Positions 1 to 5,241 of a stretch of 5,271 bases of DNA are shown here, piece by piece. Below the pieces are notes generated by a model. That model was not told the DNA's origin and made no database searches. It saw nothing but the letters and a program-made list of their open reading frames with translations. The stretch is from Ilumatobacteraceae bacterium (GTDB lineage Bacteria; Actinomycetota; Acidimicrobiia; Acidimicrobiales; Ilumatobacteraceae). The translations under genes were made by a program, and so were the position numbers. How positions within the stretch are numbered: the stretch's first letter is position 1; each line of letters starts with the position of its first letter. The DNA lies in contig JALQWV010000177.1 of NCBI GenBank assembly GCA_023263465.1, forward strand, positions 1 to 5,271, in the 5' to 3' direction.

Positions 1-581
1 GCTTGTGCAACTGGTGCTGCTTGGGCTTTCGAAGCTGGTTTTGCGTCTGGTTTTTTCGGCGCCTTCTTTTCTGGAGAGAGAACCATGGTCATATTGCGAC
101 CTTCAATTCGCGCGTGTGTGTCCACCTTGGCGACTGATCCCAATTGCTCGATTACTGCGTGCAAAATCTTGGTACCTAGTTCGGGATGGGCAACTTCGCG
201 ACCACGGAACTGCAAGGTGACTTTGACTTTGTGTCCCTCACGCAAGAACTCCTGCATGTGACGAACCTTGGTGTCGAAGTCGGCTTTGCCGATCTTTGGT
301 TTGAACTTGACCTCTTTCATTGTGATTTGCACGGTCTTCTTGCGCGACTCTTTCAACTTCTGCGACTCTTCGTAGCGGAATTTGCCGTAGTCCATAATGC
401 GACATACGGGTGGGTCTGCTTGTGAAGCGACTTCAACAAGATCGAGTTCTGCAAGACGCGCTCTTTCGAGTGCTTCGGCAATGCTCACAATTCCAACTTG
501 TGAACCATCTGCATCTACAAGTCGTACTTCGCGTGCGCGAATTCGCTCGTTGAAACGTGGCTCTTGTGTTGGCGGTGCTAT
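1..581 (-). CDS. infC: Translation initiation factor IF-3 (3' end outside window, AUA start)
   Basis: IF-3 binds the 30S subunit, blocks premature 50S joining and checks initiator tRNA and start-codon pairing. The 193 codons present read as a full two-domain IF-3. The N-terminal domain opens with FNERIRAREVRLV (10-22) and GSQVGIV (26-32), followed by LDLVEV (46-51) and PPVCRIMDYGKF (57-68). A lysine-rich linker follows, then the C-terminal domain with FKPKIG (93-98), KVTLQFRGRE (120-129) and EGRNMTMVL (160-168). After about residue 170 an Ala/Lys/Pro-rich tail begins and is still open at the window edge, so the protein is longer than the usual ~180 residues. No ATG, GTG or TTG lies between the in-frame TAA at 593-591 and the conserved domain. 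ATA at 581-579 is therefore chosen, which fits the known use of rare AUN starts by infC for autoregulation. Only a weak GAGAG-like SD precedes it. rpmI and rplT would be expected downstream. The identity is certain; the exact start is inferred. Confidence 0.95.
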   Translation of the reverse strand, partial: MAPPTQEPRFNERIRAREVRLVDADGSQVGIVSIAEALERARLAELDLVEVASQADPPVCRIMDYGKFRYEESQKLKESRKKTVQITMKEVKFKPKIGKADFDTKVRHMQEFLREGHKVKVTLQFRGREVAHPELGTKILHAVIEQLGSVAKVDTHARIEGRNMTMVLSPEKKAPKKPDAKPASKAQAAPVAQ

Positions 582-601
582 GGCTTTACTCTCTTATGCA
601 A
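578..601 (-). CDS. Possible 7-codon upstream ORF in the infC leader
   Basis: On the minus strand a consensus SD, AGGAGG (616-611), is followed after 9 bases by TTG (601-599), opening a frame that encodes LHKRVKP and ends at TAG (580-578). This TAG overlaps the proposed AUA start of infC by two bases (ATAG), the geometry expected for termination-reinitiation coupling. It is the only strong SD in the leader, and it sits 29 bases from the infC start, too far to serve it directly. Translation of the ORF is inference; the SD, spacing and overlap are seen directly. Chance occurrence is quite possible for so short a frame. Confidence 0.3.
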   Translation of the reverse strand: MHKRVKP

Positions 602-610
602 GTGGCGTTG

Positions 611-630
611 CCTCCTATTTGTGGAGGTGA
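611..630 (-). promoter_or_regulatory. SD/anti-SD hairpin in the infC leader
   Basis: In the minus-strand RNA, UCACCUCC (630-623) is followed by a short loop and then AGGAGG (616-611). CCUCC pairs with GGAGG to give a 5-bp GC-rich stem with a 7-base ACAAAUA loop. The 5' arm copies the anti-SD core of 16S rRNA (UCACCUCC), so the only strong SD upstream of infC can be sequestered within the leader. A role in translational control of infC is inferred from position. Confidence 0.45.
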
Positions 631-647
631 GTATGTTCGAGAAGAAG

Positions 648-675
648 GCGGGCACGGCAGAGCCGAAGCGCCCGC
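648..675 (-). promoter_or_regulatory. GC-rich two-tier hairpin in the infC leader
   Basis: The outer arms GCGGGC (648-653) and GCCCGC (670-675) pair perfectly over 6 bp. Inside them, CGGC (655-658) pairs with GCCG (662-665) around a 3-base loop, with an asymmetric internal loop of 1 against 4 bases. It lies 67 to 94 bases upstream of the infC start. The minus strand downstream reads CTTCTTCTC, not a uniform U tract, so it is not a classic terminator, although a pyrimidine-rich attenuator or a protein-binding structure is possible. No known riboswitch family was recognised. Confidence 0.4.
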
Positions 676-765
676 AACGCACCGCGTCGCATCTTGCGCA
701 CTCGACCCAAACGCACTCGACAGCCACTCGGCAACACTCACCGAATTACTGAAATCTGTGGTCAG

Positions 766-787
766 GTGGAGGAAACTCGTTCCCCAC
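766..787. repeat. Inverted repeat between infC and the DUF1844-type gene
   Basis: GTGG (766-769) pairs with CCAC (784-787), and GGAA (771-774) pairs with TTCC (780-783). A770 is bulged and the loop is 5 bases (775-779), so the stem is 8 bp. It ends 10 bases before the -10-like TAGCGT of the plus-strand gene. It could be an operator-like site, or the first hairpin of the infC leader if infC transcription starts near 786. No T tract follows on either strand, so a terminator is unlikely. Confidence 0.35.
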
Positions 788-792
788 TTGGG

Positions 793-820
793 CTATTAGC
801 GTAGCGGGCATGGCTGACAA
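793..820 (-). promoter_or_regulatory. Candidate infC promoter
   Basis: On the minus strand TTGTCA (820-815, five of six matches to TTGACA) lies 16 bases from TAATAG (798-793), a modest -10 match. Transcription from here would begin near 786 and give infC a leader of about 205 bases containing the hairpins listed separately. The -35 lies inside the first codons of the divergent gene at 810. The match is weak, and other start sites closer to infC cannot be excluded. Confidence 0.25.
797..802 (+). promoter_or_regulatory. -10 element placed for a leaderless DUF1844-gene transcript
   Basis: TAGCGT fits the actinobacterial TANNNT -10 pattern and ends 7 bases before the A of the ATG at 810, so transcription would begin at or very near the start codon. 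This agrees with the absence of an SD in front of that ATG. No convincing -35 is visible. Leaderless transcription is common in Actinobacteria; its use here is inferred. Confidence 0.4.
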
Positions 821-1145
821 CCCAACTGACCACTTTCCTGACGATTTTGATGACCAGCTCCACGATGCTGAGACAGCACTTGCCGAGGCACGAGCCCGAA
901 TCGCCGAGACTCCGGCCAACGTGGTGATTGTCAACCATGTCATGGGTTTGTATGAACTTGCAGCCATCCATCTCTCGGCAAATCCTCCCCGACTGGTGGA
1001 GGCAGCCCTAGCAATCGACGCTGTGGCCTGCGTTGTTGAAGGTCTTGGTCAACGCTTGGGCGAGGAATTCACCACCCTGACGGAAGCACTCGCCAATATC
1101 CGTTTGGCCTTCGTGCAAATAAAAGGAAACATTAAGCCCGACTAG
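810..1145 (+). CDS. DUF1844-type small helical protein
   Basis: This 111-residue protein is of unknown function. Residues 1-30 are acidic and polar (several D/E, DDFDDQLHD at 11-19) and probably flexible. From 31 on it matches from memory the actinobacterial DUF1844 pattern: ETPANVVIVNHVMGLYELAAIHL (33-55, a hydrophobic helix), a short linker, RLVEAALAIDAVACVVEGLG (61-80, a second helix), and EFTTLTEALANIRLAFVQIKG (86-106, a third). A DUF1844 gene lies beside infC in Streptomyces in my recollection, which supports the call. There is no signal peptide, and no catalytic motif is seen. The start has no SD and fits a leaderless mRNA. The TAG stop overlaps the stop of the convergent gene. Family assignment is moderately confident; no role is claimed. 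Confidence 0.75.
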   Translation: MADNPTDHFPDDFDDQLHDAETALAEARARIAETPANVVIVNHVMGLYELAAIHLSANPPRLVEAALAIDAVACVVEGLGQRLGEEFTTLTEALANIRLAFVQIKGNIKPD

Positions 1146-1158
1146 CTTGGAAGTTTTT
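1132..1158. terminator. Weak bidirectional terminator candidate between convergent genes
   Basis: AAGC (1134-1137) pairs with GCTT (1145-1148), extendable on the plus strand by two U-G wobbles (1132-1133 with 1149-1150). The 7-base loop contains the shared stop codons. The plus strand then has five Ts (1154-1158), while the minus strand continues into a T-rich stretch (TGTTTCCTTTTATTTG). The stem is short and AT-rich, so efficient termination is doubtful, but the T-rich flanks on both sides fit a convergent pair. Confidence 0.25.
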
Positions 1159-1375
1159 CAATTTCAGACGCTTCAATATGTCCGAATCGATGCGCAACAA
1201 CAAACGACACCGATGCTCCAATGTTGATATCTCGTGTGCCATCAACAATTTCGGCGCAATGAAAGAGATACTCCTGACCACTTGACCAAATCATTCCCAA
1301 ACCACGATCAAAATCAAATTGCTCGACATGGCCGAGTATGCGTCCATCTGGAGAATTCACTGCCGATTGGTTCAT
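1142..1375 (-). CDS. Divergent cold-shock-domain protein, last gene of the def-fmt operon
   Basis: The 77-residue product reads as a single cold-shock (OB-fold, S1-like) domain: GHVEQFDFDRGLGMI (15-29), then EYLFHCAEI (35-43), then INIGASVSFVV (50-60) and HIEASEIE (66-73). Compared with classical CspA proteins, RNP1 (KGFGFI) is RGLGMI (24-29) and RNP2 (VFVH) is YLFH (36-39). The stacking aromatics F of RNP1 and the Trp of KWFN are thus changed or lost, while F20, F22, F38 and H39 remain. Nucleic-acid binding is likely but may be altered. The SD-like AGGTAG (1390-1385) overlaps the fmt stop and lies 9 bases before the ATG, so it belongs to the fmt transcript. A role in RNA or translation control is inferred. 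Confidence 0.8.
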   Translation of the reverse strand: MNQSAVNSPDGRILGHVEQFDFDRGLGMIWSSGQEYLFHCAEIVDGTRDINIGASVSFVVAHRFGHIEASEIEKLPS

Positions 1376-1384
1376 ATGCGCACG

Positions 1385-2299
1385 CTACCTGTCACTAAAC
1401 GCGCTTGTGTCTGACAACCTGGCACCTCTCGCCCAATCGATAGCCAACACTCGCGGCTTTCCCTCCGGCTGAACGGTAATCAATTGCACCGACCCATCAC
1501 GTGTGCCAACCACTACAACCCCATCATGAATTGAAATGGCACCGACAGCCACATTGATAGTTGAAGTGGCTGCTTCGTGGACCTTGAATCGCTTTCCAGC
1601 AAAGAATGTGAACGCATTACCAACACGAATCTGTCGCAGGATATGTCCTGAATTTTCCGACCAATTGATGGCTAAGTCCTGCGCAGTGATTTTCCGAGCA
1701 ACAACAACTTCACCTGTTTGAGCCTTTTGCTCCCTTACACCATGCTTGCAAATATCCATGAGTAACGGGAGGGCAAGTTGACCGAGGCGATTCCGTAGCG
1801 TCGATACAGAATCAGTTTCCTCAATTGCGCATGGAGCTGAGGCGAGCACATCGCCAGCGTCAAGTTGTTGTGCCACTTGAATGATGCACACTGCGGTTGT
1901 GACGTCACCCGAAAGTATTGCGCGCTCCACGGGTGCAGCTCCCCGCCACCGTGGGAGCGCTGAGTAATGAATGTTGATCATCGGCACATGTTGCAAGATT
2001 GACTGAGAGATGATGTTGCCATATGCAACCACGACACCAAGCAGACCATCTGGATTGAGTTGCAGCACATCATTGATGTCGTGTGAGACTGGAATTCCCA
2101 GCGCTACGGCTGCTGCCTTCACCGGGTTAGGGGTTGTGTTCAAGCCTCTACCCCTTCGTTTATCAATACCCGTGACAACGAGTTCAATCACGAATCCTTC
2201 AGCGACGAGGTTTTGCAGCGGGGCAACTGCAATCTCTGGCGTACCGATGTACACAATACGCTTGGCGCGCTCGCGCGGCAGTGGCGCAAGTTTGGTCAC
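1385..2299 (-). CDS. fmt: Methionyl-tRNA formyltransferase
   Basis: Fmt transfers the formyl group of 10-formyltetrahydrofolate to Met-tRNAfMet in the cytoplasm, making the initiator for translation. The 304-residue product is close to the family norm (~310). The N-terminal Rossmann-type formyltransferase domain (about 14-190) has IGTPEIAV (18-25), the basic loop DKRRGRG (46-52), NIHYSALPRWRGAAP (109-123) and LDAGD (146-150). The expected catalytic triad is N109, H111 and D147. The C-terminal OB-like tRNA-binding domain (about 205-300) includes INWSENSGHILRQIRVGNAF. The start is GTG (2299-2297) overlapping the def TGA as GTGA, with no obvious SD, so it is translationally coupled. The usual QPD before the basic loop is GID here, a mild variation. 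Identity is secure. Confidence 0.96.
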   Translation of the reverse strand: MTKLAPLPRERAKRIVYIGTPEIAVAPLQNLVAEGFVIELVVTGIDKRRGRGLNTTPNPVKAAAVALGIPVSHDINDVLQLNPDGLLGVVVAYGNIISQSILQHVPMINIHYSALPRWRGAAPVERAILSGDVTTAVCIIQVAQQLDAGDVLASAPCAIEETDSVSTLRNRLGQLALPLLMDICKHGVREQKAQTGEVVVARKITAQDLAINWSENSGHILRQIRVGNAFTFFAGKRFKVHEAATSTINVAVGAISIHDGVVVVGTRDGSVQLITVQPEGKPRVLAIDWARGARLSDTSAFSDR

Positions 2300-2838
2300 G
2301 AAAGTCGCAAATACACCGGTTCGGCATTGGCTGGCTTGTCGCCTACCTTTGCATATTCAACAATCGCTAGTTCGCGTTGGTCTGGCAGCATGCGATCAAA
2401 CATCAATACGCCCTGCAAGTGATCAATTTCGTGTTGAAATAAACGAGCGAGCAATTCATCGGCTTCAATTTGCACTTCTTCACCCTCAAGGGTGTACCCG
2501 CTCACGAGCACCTTCTTAGGACGAAGCATTTCGACGTACAGTCCTGGGATCGACAGACAACCTTCGTCATATACCCACTCACCAGATGACTCCACAATTT
2601 TCGGATTGATAATGACCTGTGGATCATCATCAACGTCGTAGACAAAAATCTGTTTCTGCACACCTATTTGCGGGCCAGCAAGCCCAAGGCCTGGGGCCTG
2701 GTACATCACACGGAACATGTCTTCGGCAAGGTTCACCAACTTGCCATCGATATTCGTAATTTCCTCGGCCTTTGCGGCCAAAACAGGGTCTCCATAGGTG
2801 CGGATGGATGAACCCTTTTTGTTCGGTGTCTGCGCCAT
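2296..2838 (-). CDS. def: Peptide deformylase
   Basis: This metalloenzyme removes the N-formyl group from nascent proteins at the ribosome exit, undoing the modification made by Fmt. All three family motifs are present in 180 residues: motif 1 GLGLAGPQIG (50-59), motif 2 EGCLS (92-96) and motif 3 HEIDH (136-140). The metal ligands are C94, H136 and H140, and the catalytic acid is E137. Motif 1 has G55 where many family members have Ala, a common variant. The ATG at 2838 leaves an 11-residue lead before IRTYGDPVL, as expected. No SD is seen; a -10-like TAGCCT lies 8 bases upstream, suggesting a leaderless mRNA. It is the first gene of def-fmt-CSD, with its stop overlapping the fmt start by 4 bases. 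Confidence 0.97.
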   Translation of the reverse strand: MAQTPNKKGSSIRTYGDPVLAAKAEEITNIDGKLVNLAEDMFRVMYQAPGLGLAGPQIGVQKQIFVYDVDDDPQVIINPKIVESSGEWVYDEGCLSIPGLYVEMLRPKKVLVSGYTLEGEEVQIEADELLARLFQHEIDHLQGVLMFDRMLPDQRELAIVEYAKVGDKPANAEPVYLRLS

Positions 2839-2843
2839 AGCGT
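2838..2843 (+). promoter_or_regulatory. Candidate -10 for the methyltransferase gene
   Basis: TAGCGT, identical to the -10-like element before the DUF1844-type gene at 810, overlaps the def start codon on the opposite strand and lies 18 bases before the ATG at 2862. It would give a leader of about 11-12 bases containing GAGG (2855-2858), which is only 3 bases from the ATG and so poorly spaced as an SD. Weak evidence, based on pattern and position only. Confidence 0.25.
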
Positions 2844-2846
2844 GTA

Positions 2847-2852
2847 AGGCTA
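2847..2852 (-). promoter_or_regulatory. -10 element placed for leaderless def operon transcription
   Basis: On the minus strand TAGCCT (2852-2847) fits TANNNT and ends 8 bases before the def ATG, so the transcript would start at or next to the start codon. This matches the absence of an SD. The -35 region would lie within the first codons of the divergent methyltransferase gene; no good TTGACA match is visible there. Confidence 0.4.
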
Positions 2853-2861
2853 GCGAGGCTT

Positions 2862-3500
2862 ATGAGCGACGAGCAGTACTTCACCACTCAACCACAGGTT
2901 GCTTCTGTCGCCCACTCGAAGGATCAGAATGTTGCGGTCTTGCGCATGGCCGGCCGCGACATCATTATCGGGACTGATCGCGGTGTGTTTTCGCGCAAAG
3001 GAATTGATCAGGGAACCATGGTGTTACTTGAAACAGCTGCACGACCACCAAGCACAGGAACGTTCCTCGATCTCGGATGTGGTGCTGGCCCAATAGCGCT
3101 TTCTCTTGCAGCATATTCGCCAGAAGCAACGGTCTTCGCCATTGACATCAATGAGCGAGCGCAACAACTTACTGCGGCAAATGCTCAGCGCAATGGAATG
3201 TCAAACGTGATCGCCTGTGCCCCTCACGAGGTTGAAGAACACATTCGCTTTGATGTGCTGTGGTCAAACCCGCCAATTCGAATTGGCAAACAAGAACTTC
3301 ACAAGTTGCTCACGACTTGGCTAACACGTCTGTCAGCCAGCGGCGAAGCATGGTTAGTCATTAATCGAAATCTAGGATCTGACTCGTTAGCAGTCTGGTT
3401 AACCGAACAGGGATATTCGGTAAAACGCCTGACAAGCAAACGCGGTTTTCGTGTGCTGCGTGTGACACCTACACGCGCCCAGGATCAACCTCAACTTTAA
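2862..3500 (+). CDS. Class I SAM-dependent methyltransferase, RsmC-like/MTS type (probable RNA N2-guanine methyltransferase)
   Basis: The 212-residue product has one Rossmann methyltransferase domain. A lead of about 60 residues carries GVFSRKGIDQGTMVLLE (41-57), a segment typical of the MTS (methyltransferase small) family. Motif I is DLGCGAGPIAL (70-80), the acidic ribose-binding residue is D95 in AIDINE, and motif IV is NPPIR (136-140), the N-P-P-[FYIW] type that acts on exocyclic amino groups. In RsmC and RlmG these motifs belong to rRNA guanine-N2 methyltransferases; this protein has only the catalytic half, without the extra N-terminal domain of E. coli RsmC. The exact substrate is not shown by sequence. 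The gene lies head to head with def (23 bases) and its last 32 bases overlap the end of priA on the other strand. Confidence 0.85.
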   Translation: MSDEQYFTTQPQVASVAHSKDQNVAVLRMAGRDIIIGTDRGVFSRKGIDQGTMVLLETAARPPSTGTFLDLGCGAGPIALSLAAYSPEATVFAIDINERAQQLTAANAQRNGMSNVIACAPHEVEEHIRFDVLWSNPPIRIGKQELHKLLTTWLTRLSASGEAWLVINRNLGSDSLAVWLTEQGYSVKRLTSKRGFRVLRVTPTRAQDQPQL

Positions 3501-5241
3501 GCCTGACACCTTTTGGCACTTCTACTTCGCTGAGCACATCAGCCAACACTTGCCAGTCTGCTGCCCTTACCAAATACGAACCACTACTTGATGCAGAGAC
3601 GTGAACAAATACATTGCGCTGCAACTCCTCAATTGCTTCATCAATGCTGGAACCCGACAATTGTGCCAGTGCACCAAATGGAGGGAGTTTCATTGATCTT
3701 CGCATCTCAGTGACCGACTGCAGGTACTGATCAATGCGCAGAGTGGCCATTGCCTGCAGTACGGGACTATCAACGCTGTGCGTTTGCACCATCACCTTTC
3801 CACCGCGATGGCTGCGACCGACCAACCGTGCAGCATGTACAAGCAGCGTGCCGACAATTTCAGACGCGCGATACCGAGGAGCCGCTAATTCTTGATCAAT
3901 GTCGAGGAAGACCACTGTGTCGGCATCGTGGAGGCGATGCAAGGCTGCTTCGGTTCCGACATACAACATTTTCGCTTGATCAACAGCAGTTTCGTTATCT
4001 CCTCCAGCAGTCACTTCCACTACATCAGACACTTTTCTTCCAGCAGCCTGCGCGATCTCTTCACGCAACTTGCTTACACCTGGCTTGAGGGTGAGAAACT
4101 TTGCCGACGAGCATTTAACACACACCTGCGGACGCTCAACAGAACAACGTGGGCACGAAAATTGACCCTGAGCACCAATTTCAACTGCCGCATCGCAGTT
4201 GCCACATCGAGCCAACGATTTACATGAGGCGCATGCAAGCAGGCGCGCCCGTCCTTTGGTGTTGAGCACGACAACGATGCGACGCGAATGATCGCGCAGT
4301 TCGGCAATGAATTCCGATGACAACAAGGAGTTTGACCAACGTTCGTCAACAGTTCTATCAATGAGTTGAATACTTGGCCATTCAGATTGTGTCTCGCGCT
4401 CATCTGATTTCACAACTCTGCCGTTTGCCCACACCTTTGCCGCAACGCTTGGAAGTGCCGACACCAAAATGCATGAGGCGTTAGCTTCATTCGCACGTTC
4501 AATCGCAATATCGCGCGCATGCCAAGTTGGTGTGCGCTCCTCTCGCAATGAGTCATCGTGTTCGTCGATGACGATAATGCTTCGCAAACCAGGCACCCGA
4601 GCAAACACTGCAGTTCGTGATCCAATCACCACATCAACACCGCCGGCTGCGGAATTCCAATCATCGGGTAAAACCGCAACGGTAAATCCATGTCGCTTCA
4701 GTGATGCAGCAAACAACCGTGCACGGACAATCGTCGGAACTATCACCAATGTTGGACCAACCAATGCTGCCCCAACAAGAACATCAATTGGTGACTTCAA
4801 TGGGCCTCGCTGAACGAGCAGTGATCGAGATTCGCTTACAGCCAATGAGACCGCTGTGTCTCCTTCCACTTTCACTTGGTCACGCTGATAACGCGCAGTA
4901 GGAAGAGTTGCAACAAGCGTGCTGGGTGAAGCGGCCACGAAAAAGGCACGCAATCGGCCGCACCAGCGATGACTCGCCCATTGAGCAAGTTGAACGATTT
5001 CTGCAGATGGACCAAAGCCCAATCGCTTAACGACCGATCGCAATTTCGTTTCGTCAACTTCGGTAAAACCATCGGTGGTCGAACCAATGGCAACCACCCA
5101 TCCTGGAACGTTGCGACCGTGCAACGGAACACGCACCCGATCACCAATGCCAATGACCTCGTGCAGTTCGGACGGTATGAGGTAGTCAAACACCTTGTCC
5201 ACACCGGTCACGTCGGGAACAACCCGCGCGACGAGTGACAT
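3469..5241 (-). CDS. priA: PriA-like primosomal protein N' lacking helicase motifs
   Basis: PriA recognises stalled or repaired replication forks and starts replisome reloading. In 590 residues (E. coli about 730), the N-terminal 3'-end-binding domain is clear (VARVVPDVTGVDKVFDYLIP at 4-23, GDRVRVPLHGR at 33-43). The helicase core keeps its layout but not its chemistry. The Walker A site reads GPLKSP (146-151) instead of GxTGSGKT, DEEH is IDEHDD (225-230), motif III is SALPS (261-265), and the final QVAGRAGR is replaced by HAARLVGR (469-476). GSRTAVFAR (207-215) and WHARDIA (240-246) still align. The zinc module is intact, with four CxxC pairs (C337/340, 346/349, 363/366, 374/377). The C-terminal LPPFGALAQL (519-528) is also conserved. 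Such ATPase-dead PriA proteins are known in Actinobacteria, so this is probably structural, not a pseudogene. ATG directly follows the TAA of the upstream gene, with no SD, so it is coupled. Confidence 0.92.
   Translation of the reverse strand: MSLVARVVPDVTGVDKVFDYLIPSELHEVIGIGDRVRVPLHGRNVPGWVVAIGSTTDGFTEVDETKLRSVVKRLGFGPSAEIVQLAQWASHRWCGRLRAFFVAASPSTLVATLPTARYQRDQVKVEGDTAVSLAVSESRSLLVQRGPLKSPIDVLVGAALVGPTLVIVPTIVRARLFAASLKRHGFTVAVLPDDWNSAAGGVDVVIGSRTAVFARVPGLRSIIVIDEHDDSLREERTPTWHARDIAIERANEANASCILVSALPSVAAKVWANGRVVKSDERETQSEWPSIQLIDRTVDERWSNSLLSSEFIAELRDHSRRIVVVLNTKGRARLLACASCKSLARCGNCDAAVEIGAQGQFSCPRCSVERPQVCVKCSSAKFLTLKPGVSKLREEIAQAAGRKVSDVVEVTAGGDNETAVDQAKMLYVGTEAALHRLHDADTVVFLDIDQELAAPRYRASEIVGTLLVHAARLVGRSHRGGKVMVQTHSVDSPVLQAMATLRIDQYLQSVTEMRRSMKLPPFGALAQLSGSSIDEAIEELQRNVFVHVSASSSGSYLVRAADWQVLADVLSEVEVPKGVRLKVEVDPGRV

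Noticed and set aside
5..630. Plus-strand open frames antisense to infC
   Set aside because: The minus strand is a clear IF-3; the plus frames match no family and mirror its codons.
557..799. Overlapping plus-strand open frames of 62-80 codons in and beside the infC leader
   Set aside because: They run partly antisense to infC, have low-complexity, unprotein-like composition and no SD, and cover the structured leader. No recognisable family.
2010..2519. 169-codon plus-strand frame across fmt and def
   Set aside because: It spans two well-supported minus-strand genes and their junction, with a Ser/Thr/Pro-rich shadow-like composition and no SD.
3458..3476. GCGTGT/ACACGC hairpin at the convergent methyltransferase/priA end as a terminator
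   Set aside because: The 6-bp stem is real, but neither strand has a T tract after it and it lies inside both coding sequences. Rho-dependent termination or chance is as likely.
3750..4227. Plus-strand frames of about 110 codons antisense to the priA zinc module
   Set aside because: The product is Cys/His/Gln-rich only because it mirrors priA codons; the minus frame carries conserved PriA motifs.
4074..5204. Minus-strand frames of 71-110 codons in a second frame within priA
   Set aside because: The priA frame is continuous with conserved segments throughout, so these are out-of-frame shadows and not signs of a frameshift.
3469..5241. priA as a pseudogene because of its missing helicase motifs
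   Set aside because: The frame is intact over 590 codons, all eight zinc cysteines and the terminal domains are kept, and loss of ATPase motifs is normal for actinobacterial PriA.
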